A stretch of DNA of 64,000 nt, taken from positions 2,634,501 to 2,698,500 of the forward strand of contig NZ_JAPEPO010000001.1 of the NCBI RefSeq assembly GCF_026340095.1, written 5' to 3'. The DNA comes from Streptomyces sp. NBC_01446. GTDB lineage: Bacteria; Actinomycetota; Actinomycetes; Streptomycetales; Streptomycetaceae. Below are positions 1 to 9,710 of this stretch, piece by piece. Position 1 is the first letter of the stretch. Each line of letters begins with the position of its first letter. The notes under the pieces were generated by a model, which had not been told where the DNA came from, did not search any database, and saw only the letters and a program-made list of their open reading frames with translations. The position numbers and the translations under genes are program-made.

Positions 1-1
1 C

Positions 2-670
<669 letters not shown>

Positions 671-675
671 CCGTC

Positions 676-713
676 GCCCAGGGAGGGCCGGTTTCCACCG
701 CCCCTCCCTGGGC
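676..713 (+). terminator. Strong hairpin after treS
   Basis: A 12-bp perfect stem (GCCCAGGGAGGG at 676-687 with its complement at 702-713) continues, past one C:C mismatch, into a CGGT/ACCG stem with a TTCC loop. It sits just after the treS stop and 109 bases before maltokinase. It has no T tract, as is common in Streptomyces terminators. It could be a terminator or a partial attenuator that sets treS above mak-glgB expression. Confidence 0.7.
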
Positions 714-822
714 ACCCATCACCACACACCCCGACACGTCCCGCACGTACTGCCTCTGCCGCATTTCCGGGACGCCGCCCCGCACCCAGTCGCGGCCCGC
801 CCCGGGGAAAGGACGTGACGCC

Positions 823-2244
823 ATGCCGGATGCCGTCACCCGAACCGGCCCGACCGCGCGACCCGAGCTGCTCGCCTCGCTCGATCCGCTCCTGCGCGCG
901 TGGCTGCCCCGGCAACGCTGGTTCGCGGGCAGAACAGCACCCGCCCTCACCCTGCTCGCCGCGACGGACCTGCTGCCGGCCACGGCACGGCAGCCGGGCC
1001 TGATCCACGCCCTCCTGCGCATCGCGCCCACCCAGGACACGTACCAACTCCTGCTGGGCGTAAGGGAGTCACTGCCCCCGTACCTGGCGCCGGCCCTCAT
1101 CGGCCACGTCACCCAGGGACCCCTCGCCGGGCGCACGGTCTACGAGGCCCTGCTCGACCCCCGCCTGACGGACCTCCTCCTGGAACGGCTGCGCCACCCG
1201 GGCCGCCTGGACGGACTCCGTTTCGCGCACGACGGCGAGACCCCGATCCCGCCGGGCCTCACCCCCCGCCCCCTCGACGCGGAGCAGTCCAACTCCTCGA
1301 TCATTTACGGAGATACGTTCATCCTCAAGGTGTTCCGCCGTGTCACGCCGGGCCTCAACCCGGACCTGGAACTCCAGCGCGCGCTGGCCGACGAGGGCTG
1401 CGAACGCGCGCTCGCCCCGGTGGCGTGGTTCGAGACGACGGACGGCGACCCGCTCTCGCTCGGCCTGCTCCAGCCCTACCTCACCGGCGCGACGGACGGC
1501 TGGGACCTCGCGCTCGGCGAACTGTCCAAGGGGCAGGACTTCCGCCACGAGGCCCTCGAACTCGGCCGCGCCACGGCCGAGATCCACCTCGCCCTGGCGC
1601 ACGCCCTGCCGACGGTCACCCTGGGCCGCGCCCACACCGTGCAGCTGGCGCAGTCGATGAAGGAACGTCTCGACAAGGCCGTCCAGGCCGTACCGGCGCT
1701 CCATCCCTACGCACCCGCGCTGCACACCGCCTTCGACGCCCTCGCGGCCGACACGACCCCCCGCACCGCCCAGCGCGTCCACGGGGACCTGCACCTGGGC
1801 CAGTGCCTGCGCTCGCCCGCCGGCGCCTGGTCGGTCATCGACTTCGAGGGCGAGCCCTCCCGCCCCCTGCCCGAACGCCGGCTGCCGCACCCGCCCGCCC
1901 GGGACGTGGCCGGCATGCTGCGCTCCTTCGACTACGCGGCCCGCACGAACCGGCCGTGGGCTCCGGACTGGGCGCGCCGGTGCCGGGACGCGTACTGCGC
2001 GGGCTACGCGCAGGCCGCCGGAGACGACCCGCGCACGGACCCGGTCCTGCTGCGCGCCTACGAGACGGACAAGGCGGTCTACGAAGCCGTCTACGAGGCC
2101 CATCACCGCCCGGACTGGCTTTCGATCCCCCTCTCGGCGATCGAGCGCCTCGCCTCGGAGGCCTCCGGCATGCCACGCCCCCGCCCCGGAGGCGCGGCAC
2201 CGCAGCACCCCATGTCGACCCCGAGCCAGGAGGCCACCCCGTGA
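823..2244 (+). CDS. mak: Maltokinase (Pep2)
   Basis: A 473-residue kinase that makes maltose 1-phosphate from maltose and ATP, the donor for GlgE. The fold is aminoglycoside-phosphotransferase-like. Seen are the N-terminal WLPRQRWFAG typical of maltokinases, IYGDTFILKVFRR (lysine region) at about residue 165, the catalytic loop RVHGDLHLGQ near residue 324, and the metal-binding VIDFEGEP about ten residues later. An AAAGGA ribosome site lies 9-10 bases before the ATG. The stop overlaps the glgB start by 4 bases (GTGA), implying translational coupling. In many actinobacteria treS and mak are fused; here they are separate. Confidence 0.95.
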   Translation: MPDAVTRTGPTARPELLASLDPLLRAWLPRQRWFAGRTAPALTLLAATDLLPATARQPGLIHALLRIAPTQDTYQLLLGVRESLPPYLAPALIGHVTQGPLAGRTVYEALLDPRLTDLLLERLRHPGRLDGLRFAHDGETPIPPGLTPRPLDAEQSNSSIIYGDTFILKVFRRVTPGLNPDLELQRALADEGCERALAPVAWFETTDGDPLSLGLLQPYLTGATDGWDLALGELSKGQDFRHEALELGRATAEIHLALAHALPTVTLGRAHTVQLAQSMKERLDKAVQAVPALHPYAPALHTAFDALAADTTPRTAQRVHGDLHLGQCLRSPAGAWSVIDFEGEPSRPLPERRLPHPPARDVAGMLRSFDYAARTNRPWAPDWARRCRDAYCAGYAQAAGDDPRTDPVLLRAYETDKAVYEAVYEAHHRPDWLSIPLSAIERLASEASGMPRPRPGGAAPQHPMSTPSQEATP

Positions 2245-4478
2245 CGCACGACCCCTCCCGCTCCACACCTCCGACACCCGTCACCGCCACCCCGGCCCCC
2301 ACCCCCGCCGCCGACCGTGACCGCCTCCTCGCCGGTACCCACCACGACCCGCACTCCACGCTGGGCGCGCACCCCACGTCCACCGGCACGGCGTTCCGGG
2401 CACTGCGCCCGCACGCCCGCACGGTCACGGTCGTGGCGGACGGCCTCAGGGCCTTGCTGCACGACGACGGCGACGGCTTCTTCTCGGGCCTCGTCGACCT
2501 GCCCGCACCCCCGGACGAATACCGCCTCCTGGTCACCTACGAGGGAGCCGACCACGAGACCCCGGACCCGTACGGGCTGCTGCCCGCGCTCTCCGGGTTC
2601 GACCTGCACCTGATCGGCGAGGGCCGGCACGAGCAGCTGTGGCAGGCGCTCGGCGCGCACCCCATGACGCATCAGGGCCTCACCGGCACCCGCTTCACCG
2701 TCTGGGCACCGAACGCCCGAGGGGTGCGCGTCGTGGGCGACTTCAACTACTGGAACGGGACGGGCCACCCGATGCGCTCGCTGGGCTCCACGGGGATCTG
2801 GGAGCTCTTCGTCCCCTCGCTCGGCGAGGGTGAGCTGTACAAGTTCGAGATCACCCGCCCGGACGGCTCGAAGACGATGCGCGCGGACCCGCTGGCCCGC
2901 CGCACGGAGGTGCCGCCCGCCAACTCCTCCGTCATCGATGCGTCGCACCACATCTGGCACGACGACGAGTGGATGGCCGGCCGCGGCACGCCGCCCGCGC
3001 ACGAAGCCCCGTTCTCGGTCTACGAGATCCACCTCGCGTCCTGGCGCCCGGGCCTCACCTACCGCCAGCTCGCCGAACAACTTCCCCGCTATGTGGCCGA
3101 CTTGGGGTTCACGCACGTAGAGCTGATGCCGGTGGCCGAGCACCCCTTCGGCGGGTCGTGGGGCTACCAGGTCACCGGCTTCTACGCCCCGACGGCCCGC
3201 ATGGGCACGCCCGACGACTTCCGGCATCTGGTCGACGCGCTGCACCAGGCAGGCATCGGCGTCCTCATGGACTGGGTGCCGGCCCACTTCCCGCGCGACG
3301 ACTGGGCCCTCGCCGAGTTCGACGGCCGCACCCTGTACGAGCACGAGGACCCGCTGCGCGCCGCCCACCCCGACTGGGGCACCCTCGAGTTCGACTACGG
3401 CCGCAAGGAGGTCCGCAACTTCCTGGTGGCCAACGCCGTGTACTGGTGCGAGGAGTTCCACATCGACGGCCTGCGGGTCGACGCCGTGGCCTCCATGCTC
3501 TACCTCGACTACTCGCGCGAACACGGCCAGTGGTCGCCGAACGAGCACGGCGGCCGGGAGAACCTGGACGCGGTCGAGTTCCTCCAGGAGATGAACGCGA
3601 CGCTGTACCGCAGGATCCCCGGCGTGGTGACGATCGCCGAGGAGTCGACGGCGTGGGACGGCGTGACTCGGGCCACCCATCACATCGGGCCCGGCGGCTT
3701 CGGGGGTCTCGGCTTCGGCCTGAAGTGGAACATGGGCTGGATGCACGACTCGCTCGGCTATGTGTCCCACGACCCGGTCCACCGCAGCTACCACCACGAC
3801 GAGATGACCTTCTCGATGGTGTACGCGTACAGCGAGAACTACGTCCTGCCGATCTCGCACGACGAAGTGGTGCACGGCAAGAAGGCCCTGGTGTCCAAGC
3901 TGCCCGGCGACTGGTGGCAGCAGCGCGCCACCCATCGCGCCTACCTGGGCTTCATGTGGTCCCACCCGGGCAAGCAACTCCTGTTCATGGGGCAGGAGTT
4001 CGCGCAGGGAGCCGAGTGGTCGGAGGCGCACGGCCCGGACTGGTGGCTGCTCGACCCGTCGTACCCGGCGGAGCCCGACCACCGTGGCGTCCGCGACCTC
4101 ACCCGCGACCTGAACACCGTCTACCGTAGCGAACCGGCGCTCTGGCAGCGGGACACGGACCCGACGGGCTTCGAGTGGATCGTCGGTGACGCGGCGCAGG
4201 ACAACGTGTTCGCGTTCCTGCGGCGCGCCGCCGACGGCAGCCCGCTCATGTCAGTGTCCAACTTCTCGCCGGTGGTCCGTCACGAGTACCGGCTCGGCGC
4301 CCCCGACGACGTACCGGCCTGGCACGAGGTCCTCAACACCGACGCGGCCCGTTACGGCGGCGGCGACGTCGGCAACCCGGACCCGGTCAAGCCGGACGCC
4401 CAGGGTGCCCACGGGCGTCCGGCAAGTGTCCGGCTCACGCTGCCGCCGCTCGCGACGGTGTGGCTCAGGCCCGCGTGA
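2241..4478 (+). CDS. glgB: 1,4-alpha-glucan branching enzyme
   Basis: A 745-residue GH13 enzyme that introduces alpha-1,6 branches into the glucan built by GlgE. The GTG at 2241 is chosen because AGGAGG lies 7 bases upstream and it overlaps the mak stop; the reading frame stays open much further upstream, which is only GC bias. An acidic, Pro-rich N terminus is followed by two carbohydrate-binding (CBM48-like) segments, then the catalytic barrel with DGLRVDAVASM (nucleophile Asp), IAEEST (acid/base Glu) and ISHDEVVHGKK (transition-state Asp). The end overlaps the convergent helD gene by 14 bases. Confidence 0.96.
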   Translation: MTHDPSRSTPPTPVTATPAPTPAADRDRLLAGTHHDPHSTLGAHPTSTGTAFRALRPHARTVTVVADGLRALLHDDGDGFFSGLVDLPAPPDEYRLLVTYEGADHETPDPYGLLPALSGFDLHLIGEGRHEQLWQALGAHPMTHQGLTGTRFTVWAPNARGVRVVGDFNYWNGTGHPMRSLGSTGIWELFVPSLGEGELYKFEITRPDGSKTMRADPLARRTEVPPANSSVIDASHHIWHDDEWMAGRGTPPAHEAPFSVYEIHLASWRPGLTYRQLAEQLPRYVADLGFTHVELMPVAEHPFGGSWGYQVTGFYAPTARMGTPDDFRHLVDALHQAGIGVLMDWVPAHFPRDDWALAEFDGRTLYEHEDPLRAAHPDWGTLEFDYGRKEVRNFLVANAVYWCEEFHIDGLRVDAVASMLYLDYSREHGQWSPNEHGGRENLDAVEFLQEMNATLYRRIPGVVTIAEESTAWDGVTRATHHIGPGGFGGLGFGLKWNMGWMHDSLGYVSHDPVHRSYHHDEMTFSMVYAYSENYVLPISHDEVVHGKKALVSKLPGDWWQQRATHRAYLGFMWSHPGKQLLFMGQEFAQGAEWSEAHGPDWWLLDPSYPAEPDHRGVRDLTRDLNTVYRSEPALWQRDTDPTGFEWIVGDAAQDNVFAFLRRAADGSPLMSVSNFSPVVRHEYRLGAPDDVPAWHEVLNTDAARYGGGDVGNPDPVKPDAQGAHGRPASVRLTLPPLATVWLRPA

Positions 4479-6741
4479 CCAGCACGCCGCGCAGCGACTC
4501 GGGCAGCTCCCCGCCGTGCACGACGCCGAGGGTCTGGGTGGCCCGGGTCAATGCGACGTAGAGGTCACTGACGCCGTACTCGCCGGGCTCCACGACCAGT
4601 ACGCGGTCGAACTCGAGCCCCTTGGCCTGGCGGGGGTCGAGCAGCACCAGGTGCTTGGTGAGATCGGGCTCGCCGCCCGCCACCACGTCCGGCAGCACGG
4701 CGGCGAGCGCCGCGTGCAGCCGGCGGGGGGCGATCACCGCGAGCCGCCCCTCCTCGGGCGTCGCGGCGACGGCCTCCTCGGCCACGGCCTTCACGACGTC
4801 GTCGGCCGCGCGCGCCCAGGGGCGCACGCCCGTCGAACGGACCGAGGACGGCGGCTCGAAGCCGGGGTGCTCGGCGCGCAGCACGGCCGCCGCCACGTCC
4901 ATGATCTCGGACGGCGTGCGGTAGTTGACGCCGAGCCGGGTGTGCTCCCAGCGGTCCTCGACGTACGGCGCGAGGATCTTCTCCCACGATCCGACGCCGG
5001 CCTCCTCGGCGGTCTGCGCGGGGTCGCCGACCAGCGTCATGGACCGCGTGGGCGAACGCCGCATCAGCAGTCGCCACGCCATCGGCGACAGCTCCTGCGC
5101 CTCGTCGACGATGATGTGCCCGAACGCCCAGGTCCGGTCGGCCGCCGCGCGCTCGGCGGCGCTGCGGTGGTCCTCCTCCTCGTACCAGTCGGCGACCCGC
5201 TCAGCGTCGACGATGTCGTGCGCGGCGAGGACCTCGGAGTCCTCCTCGTCCTCGAACTCGTACGTCTCCGAGCCGCGAGAGAGTTCGAGCACGCCCTGCG
5301 CGTAGCCGATCCGCTCCTGGCGCGCCGCCTCGGCCAGGGCGCGCTCGGCGCTGTCGTCGACGCCGATCAGCTCGGCGGCCTCGTCGAGGAGCGGAACGTC
5401 GGCGGGAGTCCAGTCCGCCGGCCCCGTCACGTCGCGCCGGATCGCCTTCGCGTCCTCGCCGGCCAGGTGAACGGGCTCGGCGAGGAAGTCCGCGACGAGG
5501 TCCTGCGGGGTGAGCCGGGGCCACAACTCCTCGATGGCGGCGTGCACTTCGTTGCTGGCGGCGACTCCCTTGCCGAGCAGGGCGAGGTCGTCGGGGCCGA
5601 GGAAGTTGGGTCCGCCGTACGGGTCGGCGCCGATGCGCTCGGAGAGCTGGTCGGTGAGCGCGTCGATGATCCGGAAGGCGAAGTGGGGGCGGGCGAGGTT
5701 GTGCGGCAGGAGCGTGTCGCGAGCCGCCTGCCGGGCCTCGTAGGCGATCTCCCAGTCGAGGATCAGGTCACCGTCGTCGTGCCGGACGACCATCGGGGCG
5801 CCGGGCTCGGGGAGCTGCTGCCGGTCGCGCACGGCGAGCGCGAGGGCGTCCACCATGGCCTCGGCGCCCTTGACGGCGGCGGCGTGCGGGGTGTCCTCGG
5901 CGGTGGCGTGCACGCCGGGGAACAGCTCACCGAGCGAGGCGAGCAGCACGCCGGTCTCGCCGAGCGCGGGCAGGACCTCACCGATGTAGCCGAGGAAGGC
6001 GGGGTTCGGGCCGACGATGAGCACGGCCCGCTTGGCGAGAAGCTCCCGCTGCTCGTACAGGAGGAACGCCGCGCGGTGCAGTGCCACCGCGGTCTTGCCC
6101 GTGCCGGGGCCGCCCTCCACCACGAGCACGCCGCGGTGCGAGTGGCGGATGATCCGGTCCTGCTCGGCCTGGATGGTCTGCACGATGTCGCCCATGCGGC
6201 CGGTGCGGGCCGAGTTCAGGGCGGCGAGCAGTACGGCGTCGCCGGTCGGGTCCTCGAACCCGGTGCGCTCCTCGTCACCCAGGTCGAGGATCTCGTCGTG
6301 CAGCTCGGTGACGGTGCGCCCCTCGGTGGTGAGGTGGCGGCGCCGCCTGATGCCCATGGGCGTGTGCCCGGTGGCGAGATAGAAGGGGCGGGCGACCGGC
6401 GCGCGCCAGTCGATCAGGATCGGGGTGTGCTCGCTGTCGTCCTCGCGAATTCCGATGCGCCCGATGTGATGCGCGGTGCCGCCCGCCTTTTCGGTGAGAT
6501 CGATCCGGCCGAAGCACAGCGAACCGTCGACCGCGTTCAGCGCGGCGAGCAGGCCGGAACGCTCGACGACGAGGAGATCCCTTTCGAGCCGCGCCTGCTG
6601 GCCGGTGCCGACCGGCGTCAGGGCGTCCGTGACCGACTCCGCGGCATCGCCGCGCAGCACATCGACGCGCGCGTAAAGCCGGTCGATGAATTCCTGCTCT
6701 TTCTGCAATTCAGCGATTTCACGCGCTTCACGGGTTGACAA
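4465..6741 (-). CDS. helD: HelD/HelR-type RNA polymerase-associated helicase
   Basis: A 758-residue superfamily-1 ATPase that, by family, binds RNA polymerase and recycles stalled complexes; some Streptomyces members (HelR) displace rifamycins. Seen are an N-terminal coiled-coil arm with ELQKEQEFIDRLYARVD, the Walker A motif GGPGTGKT at residues 210-217, IIVDEAQEL (Walker B), SMTLVGDPAQTA, and a C-terminal VALTRATQTLGVVH typical of UvrD-like helicases. The start is a TTG at 6741 supported by GGGAG five bases upstream. Convergent with glgB, overlapping by 14 bases. Whether it gives rifampicin tolerance cannot be decided from sequence alone. Confidence 0.9.
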   Translation of the reverse strand: MSTREAREIAELQKEQEFIDRLYARVDVLRGDAAESVTDALTPVGTGQQARLERDLLVVERSGLLAALNAVDGSLCFGRIDLTEKAGGTAHHIGRIGIREDDSEHTPILIDWRAPVARPFYLATGHTPMGIRRRRHLTTEGRTVTELHDEILDLGDEERTGFEDPTGDAVLLAALNSARTGRMGDIVQTIQAEQDRIIRHSHRGVLVVEGGPGTGKTAVALHRAAFLLYEQRELLAKRAVLIVGPNPAFLGYIGEVLPALGETGVLLASLGELFPGVHATAEDTPHAAAVKGAEAMVDALALAVRDRQQLPEPGAPMVVRHDDGDLILDWEIAYEARQAARDTLLPHNLARPHFAFRIIDALTDQLSERIGADPYGGPNFLGPDDLALLGKGVAASNEVHAAIEELWPRLTPQDLVADFLAEPVHLAGEDAKAIRRDVTGPADWTPADVPLLDEAAELIGVDDSAERALAEAARQERIGYAQGVLELSRGSETYEFEDEEDSEVLAAHDIVDAERVADWYEEEDHRSAAERAAADRTWAFGHIIVDEAQELSPMAWRLLMRRSPTRSMTLVGDPAQTAEEAGVGSWEKILAPYVEDRWEHTRLGVNYRTPSEIMDVAAAVLRAEHPGFEPPSSVRSTGVRPWARAADDVVKAVAEEAVAATPEEGRLAVIAPRRLHAALAAVLPDVVAGGEPDLTKHLVLLDPRQAKGLEFDRVLVVEPGEYGVSDLYVALTRATQTLGVVHGGELPESLRGVLVTRA

Positions 6742-7057
6742 AGCGGCTCCCTGCCAGGTACGGTGTGTTTATTCGGCCCCTCGTGAGGGGCCTTTTCTGT
6801 GGGCACACAGAAACATCGAATATACCCCTTGGCAGGACCCAATTCTACCCTCGGGGATTTCGCCGCCTTTCTCGCCGGGTGCACCGATCCCTGGCTGGCC
6901 GGCGCCCCGTTTCGACTGCCCGAGGCAGCACCGAGCACCGCCTGCCGGAGCCTCGGCCGCTCAGCTCGATCCGGTGACCCGCGTCACACTCGCGTCCTGT
7001 CAGCAATCGGCGCGCCGTCTCGTTCAAGGAGCACGCGAACGAGACAGGAGCAACGCC
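6742..7057. other. 316-bp intergenic region, helD / FAD oxidoreductase (divergent)
   Basis: Divergent promoter region. It holds the hairpin at 6776-6799 and, nearer the right gene, GTCACA (6983-6988) and CGTCCT (6993-6998), which recall SigJ/ECF41 promoter elements but with wrong spacing. No coding sequence is convincing here. Confidence 0.6.
6776..6799 (+). terminator. Hairpin with T tract between helD and the FAD oxidoreductase gene
   Basis: GGCCCCTC-GT-GAGGGGCC (6776-6793) followed by TTTTCT looks like an intrinsic terminator reading rightward. The only rightward transcript that could reach it is glgB read-through, antisense to helD. On the opposite strand the same hairpin lies 35 bases before the helD TTG start, so it could also shape the helD leader. 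Confidence 0.5.
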
Positions 7058-8257
7058 ATGAAGCACCGCATCGTCGTAGTCGGCGCCGGATACGCCGGGG
7101 CCTTCGCCGCCGGAAACCTGGCCCGTCGGCTCTCCCCCGCCGACACCGAGATCACCGTCGTCAACGCCGAGCCCGACTTCGTCGAGCGGATGCGGCTCCA
7201 TCAGCTCGCGATCGGCCAGGACCTCGCGTTCCGCAAGCTCGCCGACGTGTTCGCCGGTACCGGGGTGCGGCTGCGCCTGGCACGCGTCACCGGCGTCGAC
7301 CCCGAGCGCAGGACCGTCGCCGTGACGGGCCCGGACGGCGATGTCGGCGACGGCGAGCTCGCGTACGACACGCTTCTCTACGCGCTCGGCAGCTCCGTCG
7401 CCCACCACGACGTCCCCGGCGTGGCCGAGTACGCCTTCGATGTGACCGGCCGCTCCTCGGCGCTGCGTCTGCGCGAGCGCCTGGCCGGCCTGGGCGAGGG
7501 CGCCACCGTGCTGGTCGTCGGCGAAGGGCTGACCGGCATCGAGACCGCCACCGAGTTCGCGGAGTCCCGGCCCGACCTCTCGGTCGCCCTCGCTGCCCAC
7601 GGCGAGCTGGGCGCGTGGCTCTCCCCGAAGGCCCGCCGCCACCTGCGCCGGGCCTTCGACCGGCTCGGCATCACCGTCCACGAGCACACCCGCATCGAAG
7701 CCGTCGAGCCGACGCGGGCGATCGCCGCCGACGGCACGCGCATCCCGGCCGAAGTGACCGTCTGGGCAGCCGGGTTCGCCGTTCACCCCATCGCGGCCGT
7801 CAGCGGCCTGGAGGTCGCCGAGACCGGCCAGATCGTCGTCGACCGCACCATGCGCTCGGTCTCGCACCCGGACGTCTACGCCGCCGGTGACTGCGCCTAC
7901 GCGATCGGCGACAACGGCCGGCCGCTGCCGATGTCCTGCGGCTCCGCCGGATTCACCAACATGCAGGCGACCGCCGCGATCATCGCGCGCCTGACGGGCA
8001 GCGAGGTCCCGACCAGCGCGCTGAAGTACTACGGCAACCACATCAGCCTCGGACGGCGGGACGCGATCTTCCAGATGGTGGACGGGGACGTCCGGTCGAA
8101 GTCCTGGTACCTGGGCGGCCGGACTGCCGCGCGGCTCAAGTCGGGCGTGCTCAAGGGGTCCGGGTGGAGCATCGTCCACCCGACCTTCGGCATGCCGAAG
8201 CGCAAGCGCCGCCTGGCCACCGCGCCCGACCGGGCCGGTGTGAGGGCCGCCGCCTAG
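7058..8257 (+). CDS. NAD(P)/FAD-dependent oxidoreductase (NDH-2-like)
   Basis: A 399-residue flavoprotein of the pyridine nucleotide-disulfide family. The N terminus has the FAD-binding VVVGAGYAGAFAA (about residues 5-17), a second nucleotide-binding VLVVGEGLTGIETATEFAE near residue 150, and the FAD-contacting VYAAGDCAY at about 270. It has no redox CxxxxC pair, so it resembles NADH dehydrogenase type II or related quinone reductases rather than disulfide reductases. ATG at 7058 has ACAGGAG seven bases upstream. The sigma factor gene starts 10 bases after its stop; ECF41 sigma factors are typically linked to an oxidoreductase or similar redox gene, so this is its likely target. Confidence 0.85.
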   Translation: MKHRIVVVGAGYAGAFAAGNLARRLSPADTEITVVNAEPDFVERMRLHQLAIGQDLAFRKLADVFAGTGVRLRLARVTGVDPERRTVAVTGPDGDVGDGELAYDTLLYALGSSVAHHDVPGVAEYAFDVTGRSSALRLRERLAGLGEGATVLVVGEGLTGIETATEFAESRPDLSVALAAHGELGAWLSPKARRHLRRAFDRLGITVHEHTRIEAVEPTRAIAADGTRIPAEVTVWAAGFAVHPIAAVSGLEVAETGQIVVDRTMRSVSHPDVYAAGDCAYAIGDNGRPLPMSCGSAGFTNMQATAAIIARLTGSEVPTSALKYYGNHISLGRRDAIFQMVDGDVRSKSWYLGGRTAARLKSGVLKGSGWSIVHPTFGMPKRKRRLATAPDRAGVRAAA

Positions 8258-8260
8258 GCT
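8255..8260 (+). promoter_or_regulatory. Candidate -10 box of a leaderless sigJ transcript
   Basis: TAGGCT begins with the TAG stop codon of the upstream oxidoreductase and lies 7 bases before the sigJ ATG. No purine-rich ribosome site lies in between. The pattern TANNNT-N6/7-start recurs in this window. Confidence 0.35.
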
Positions 8261-8267
8261 GCTGCGC

Positions 8268-9206
8268 ATGGACAGTGCAGCCATCGATCGGTTCGAGGCC
8301 AGCCGGTGCCGGCTGGCCTCGCTCGCGTACCGTCTGCTCGGCTCGGCCGCCGACGCCGAGGACGCCGTGCAGGACACGTTCCTGCGCTGGCAGGCCGCAG
8401 ACCGCGAACGGGTCGAGGTGCCGGAGGCGTGGCTGACCAAGGTCGTCACCAATCTCTGCCTCGACCGGCTGCGCTCGGCGCGGGCGCGCCACGAGCGCGC
8501 GGCCGGGGCCTGGCTGCCCGAGCCGCTCCTCGAGGGCGACCCGATGCTCGGCCCTGCCGACACCTTCGAGCAGCGTGAATCGGTGTCCTTGGCCGTACTG
8601 ACCCTGATGGAGCGCCTCTCGCCCGTCGAGCGGGCCGCTTACGTCCTGCGCGAGGCCTTCGCGTACCCCCACGCCGAGATCGCCGGGATCCTCGACATCA
8701 GCGAGTCCGCGAGCCAGCAGCATGTCCACCGGGCCCGGCGCCGGGTCGTCGCCGAGCGCCGCGGCGGCGACGAGGTGGACCCCGCCTCCGCGCGCCGGAT
8801 CGTCGAGGAGTTCCTCGCCGCCGCCATGTCGGGGCGCACCGAACGTCTGGTGGCGATGCTCACCGCCGACGTGACGGCGGTCTCGGACGGCGCCGGACTG
8901 GCCAGGCGGCTGCTGCGGTACACGACGCGCGAGCGCGTCGCCTCCTACGTGCGGGCCGGCTTCAAGCCCACTGAGGCGAAGCGGCGGCTGGCCGGAGGCT
9001 CCCCCGCGTTCCACATCGCGCTGGTCAACGGCTCACCGGCCGTCCTCGCCGTGATCGAGGACCGGGTCGTGGGCGCCGTGGCGTTCGAGGTCAGCGACGG
9101 CAAGGTCGCGTCCCTGCGCGGCATCGCCGCCGCGGACCGGCTCGCGCGCCTCAGCGGGGCCTGGCGGCAGCACGAGCCCGACGCGCCGGCCATCGCGGCA
9201 TGGTGA
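8268..9206 (+). CDS. sigJ: ECF41-family sigma factor (SigJ-like) with SnoaL-like C-terminal domain
   Basis: A 312-residue ECF sigma factor. Region 2 (about residues 8-70) has [16 protein letters not shown]; region 4 (about 110-165) has the helix-turn-helix [19 protein letters not shown]. The linker carries WLPEPL at 82-87, a hallmark of ECF41. The remaining 140 residues match the SnoaL-like extension that regulates these factors without a separate anti-sigma protein. The usual DGGGR motif appears here as DGAGL (207-211), and the end has AADRL where NPDKL is common. Downstream of a redox gene by 10 bases. ECF41 role and motif spellings are from family knowledge. Confidence 0.9.
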   Translation: MDSAAIDRFEASRCRLASLAYRLLGSAADAEDAVQDTFLRWQAADRERVEVPEAWLTKVVTNLCLDRLRSARARHERAAGAWLPEPLLEGDPMLGPADTFEQRESVSLAVLTLMERLSPVERAAYVLREAFAYPHAEIAGILDISESASQQHVHRARRRVVAERRGGDEVDPASARRIVEEFLAAAMSGRTERLVAMLTADVTAVSDGAGLARRLLRYTTRERVASYVRAGFKPTEAKRRLAGGSPAFHIALVNGSPAVLAVIEDRVVGAVAFEVSDGKVASLRGIAAADRLARLSGAWRQHEPDAPAIAAW

Positions 9207-9382
9207 CCGGCGCCACCGGAATCCAGTGACCTGAGTCGGAGCGAGGACGGCTCGGGCCCGGCCGTACGACAGCGGGGCGAACCCGGTGTCCGGGCAGATG
9301 TCGCGCGGGCTGACGGCCTTGGGCGACCACTCTTGTCGCGTGTCCGCCCCTTTGGCCTCGATCTCCCGGATATTCGGCCCTG

Positions 9383-9709
9383 TCAGACCACGTCCGACAA
9401 CTCCTCGAGAAGCCGCCGCTTCGGGCGTGCCCCGACCCGCGACCACACCGGCTCGCCGTCCTTGAAGACCATCAGCGTCGGCATCGACAGCACCCCGTAA
9501 CGCACCGCGGTCTCCGGGTTGCGGTCCACGTCGATCACCACGACGTCGAGCCGCTCCCGCTCCTCGTCCGCGATGGAGCGAAGCACCGGCGCGAGCTGCC
9601 GGCACGGCCCGCACCACTCGGCGGTGAACTCCACCAGGACCGGCCGCCCCGCCCCCAGCACCGCTGCGTCGAAGTCCGCGTCCGTGACGTCCCTCAGATC
9701 CGTGCTCAC
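9383..9709 (-). CDS. Thioredoxin
   Basis: A 108-residue canonical thioredoxin with the active site WCGPC at residues 32-36 and the cis-proline segment [14 protein letters not shown]. It reduces protein disulfides in the cytoplasm. The start is a GTG at 9709, one base after the merR stop, with GGGAGGG upstream inside merR, so translation is probably coupled. The partnership with a MerR regulator suggests induction by a redox or electrophile signal; this is inference. Confidence 0.93.
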   Translation of the reverse strand: MSTDLRDVTDADFDAAVLGAGRPVLVEFTAEWCGPCRQLAPVLRSIADEERERLDVVVIDVDRNPETAVRYGVLSMPTLMVFKDGEPVWSRVGARPKRRLLEELSDVV

Positions 9710-9710
9710 A

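Noticed and set aside
2103..4082. A 659-codon minus-strand frame across glgB.
   Set aside because: Shadow of glgB; the glgB frame has all catalytic motifs and normal third-position GC.
4186..6738. An 850-codon plus-strand frame opposite helD.
   Set aside because: Shadow frame; helD on the other strand has clear helicase motifs.
6776..6793. Inverted repeat upstream of helD considered as a rifamycin-associated element.
   Set aside because: The known element reads close to GGGGCTTGCGGCAAGCCCC; the sequence here does not match and has a T tract typical of a terminator.
6983..7019. SigJ/ECF41-type promoter (GTCACA then CGTCCT) before the oxidoreductase.
   Set aside because: Both elements exist but the spacer is 4 bases instead of about 16; other pairings also miss the spacing.
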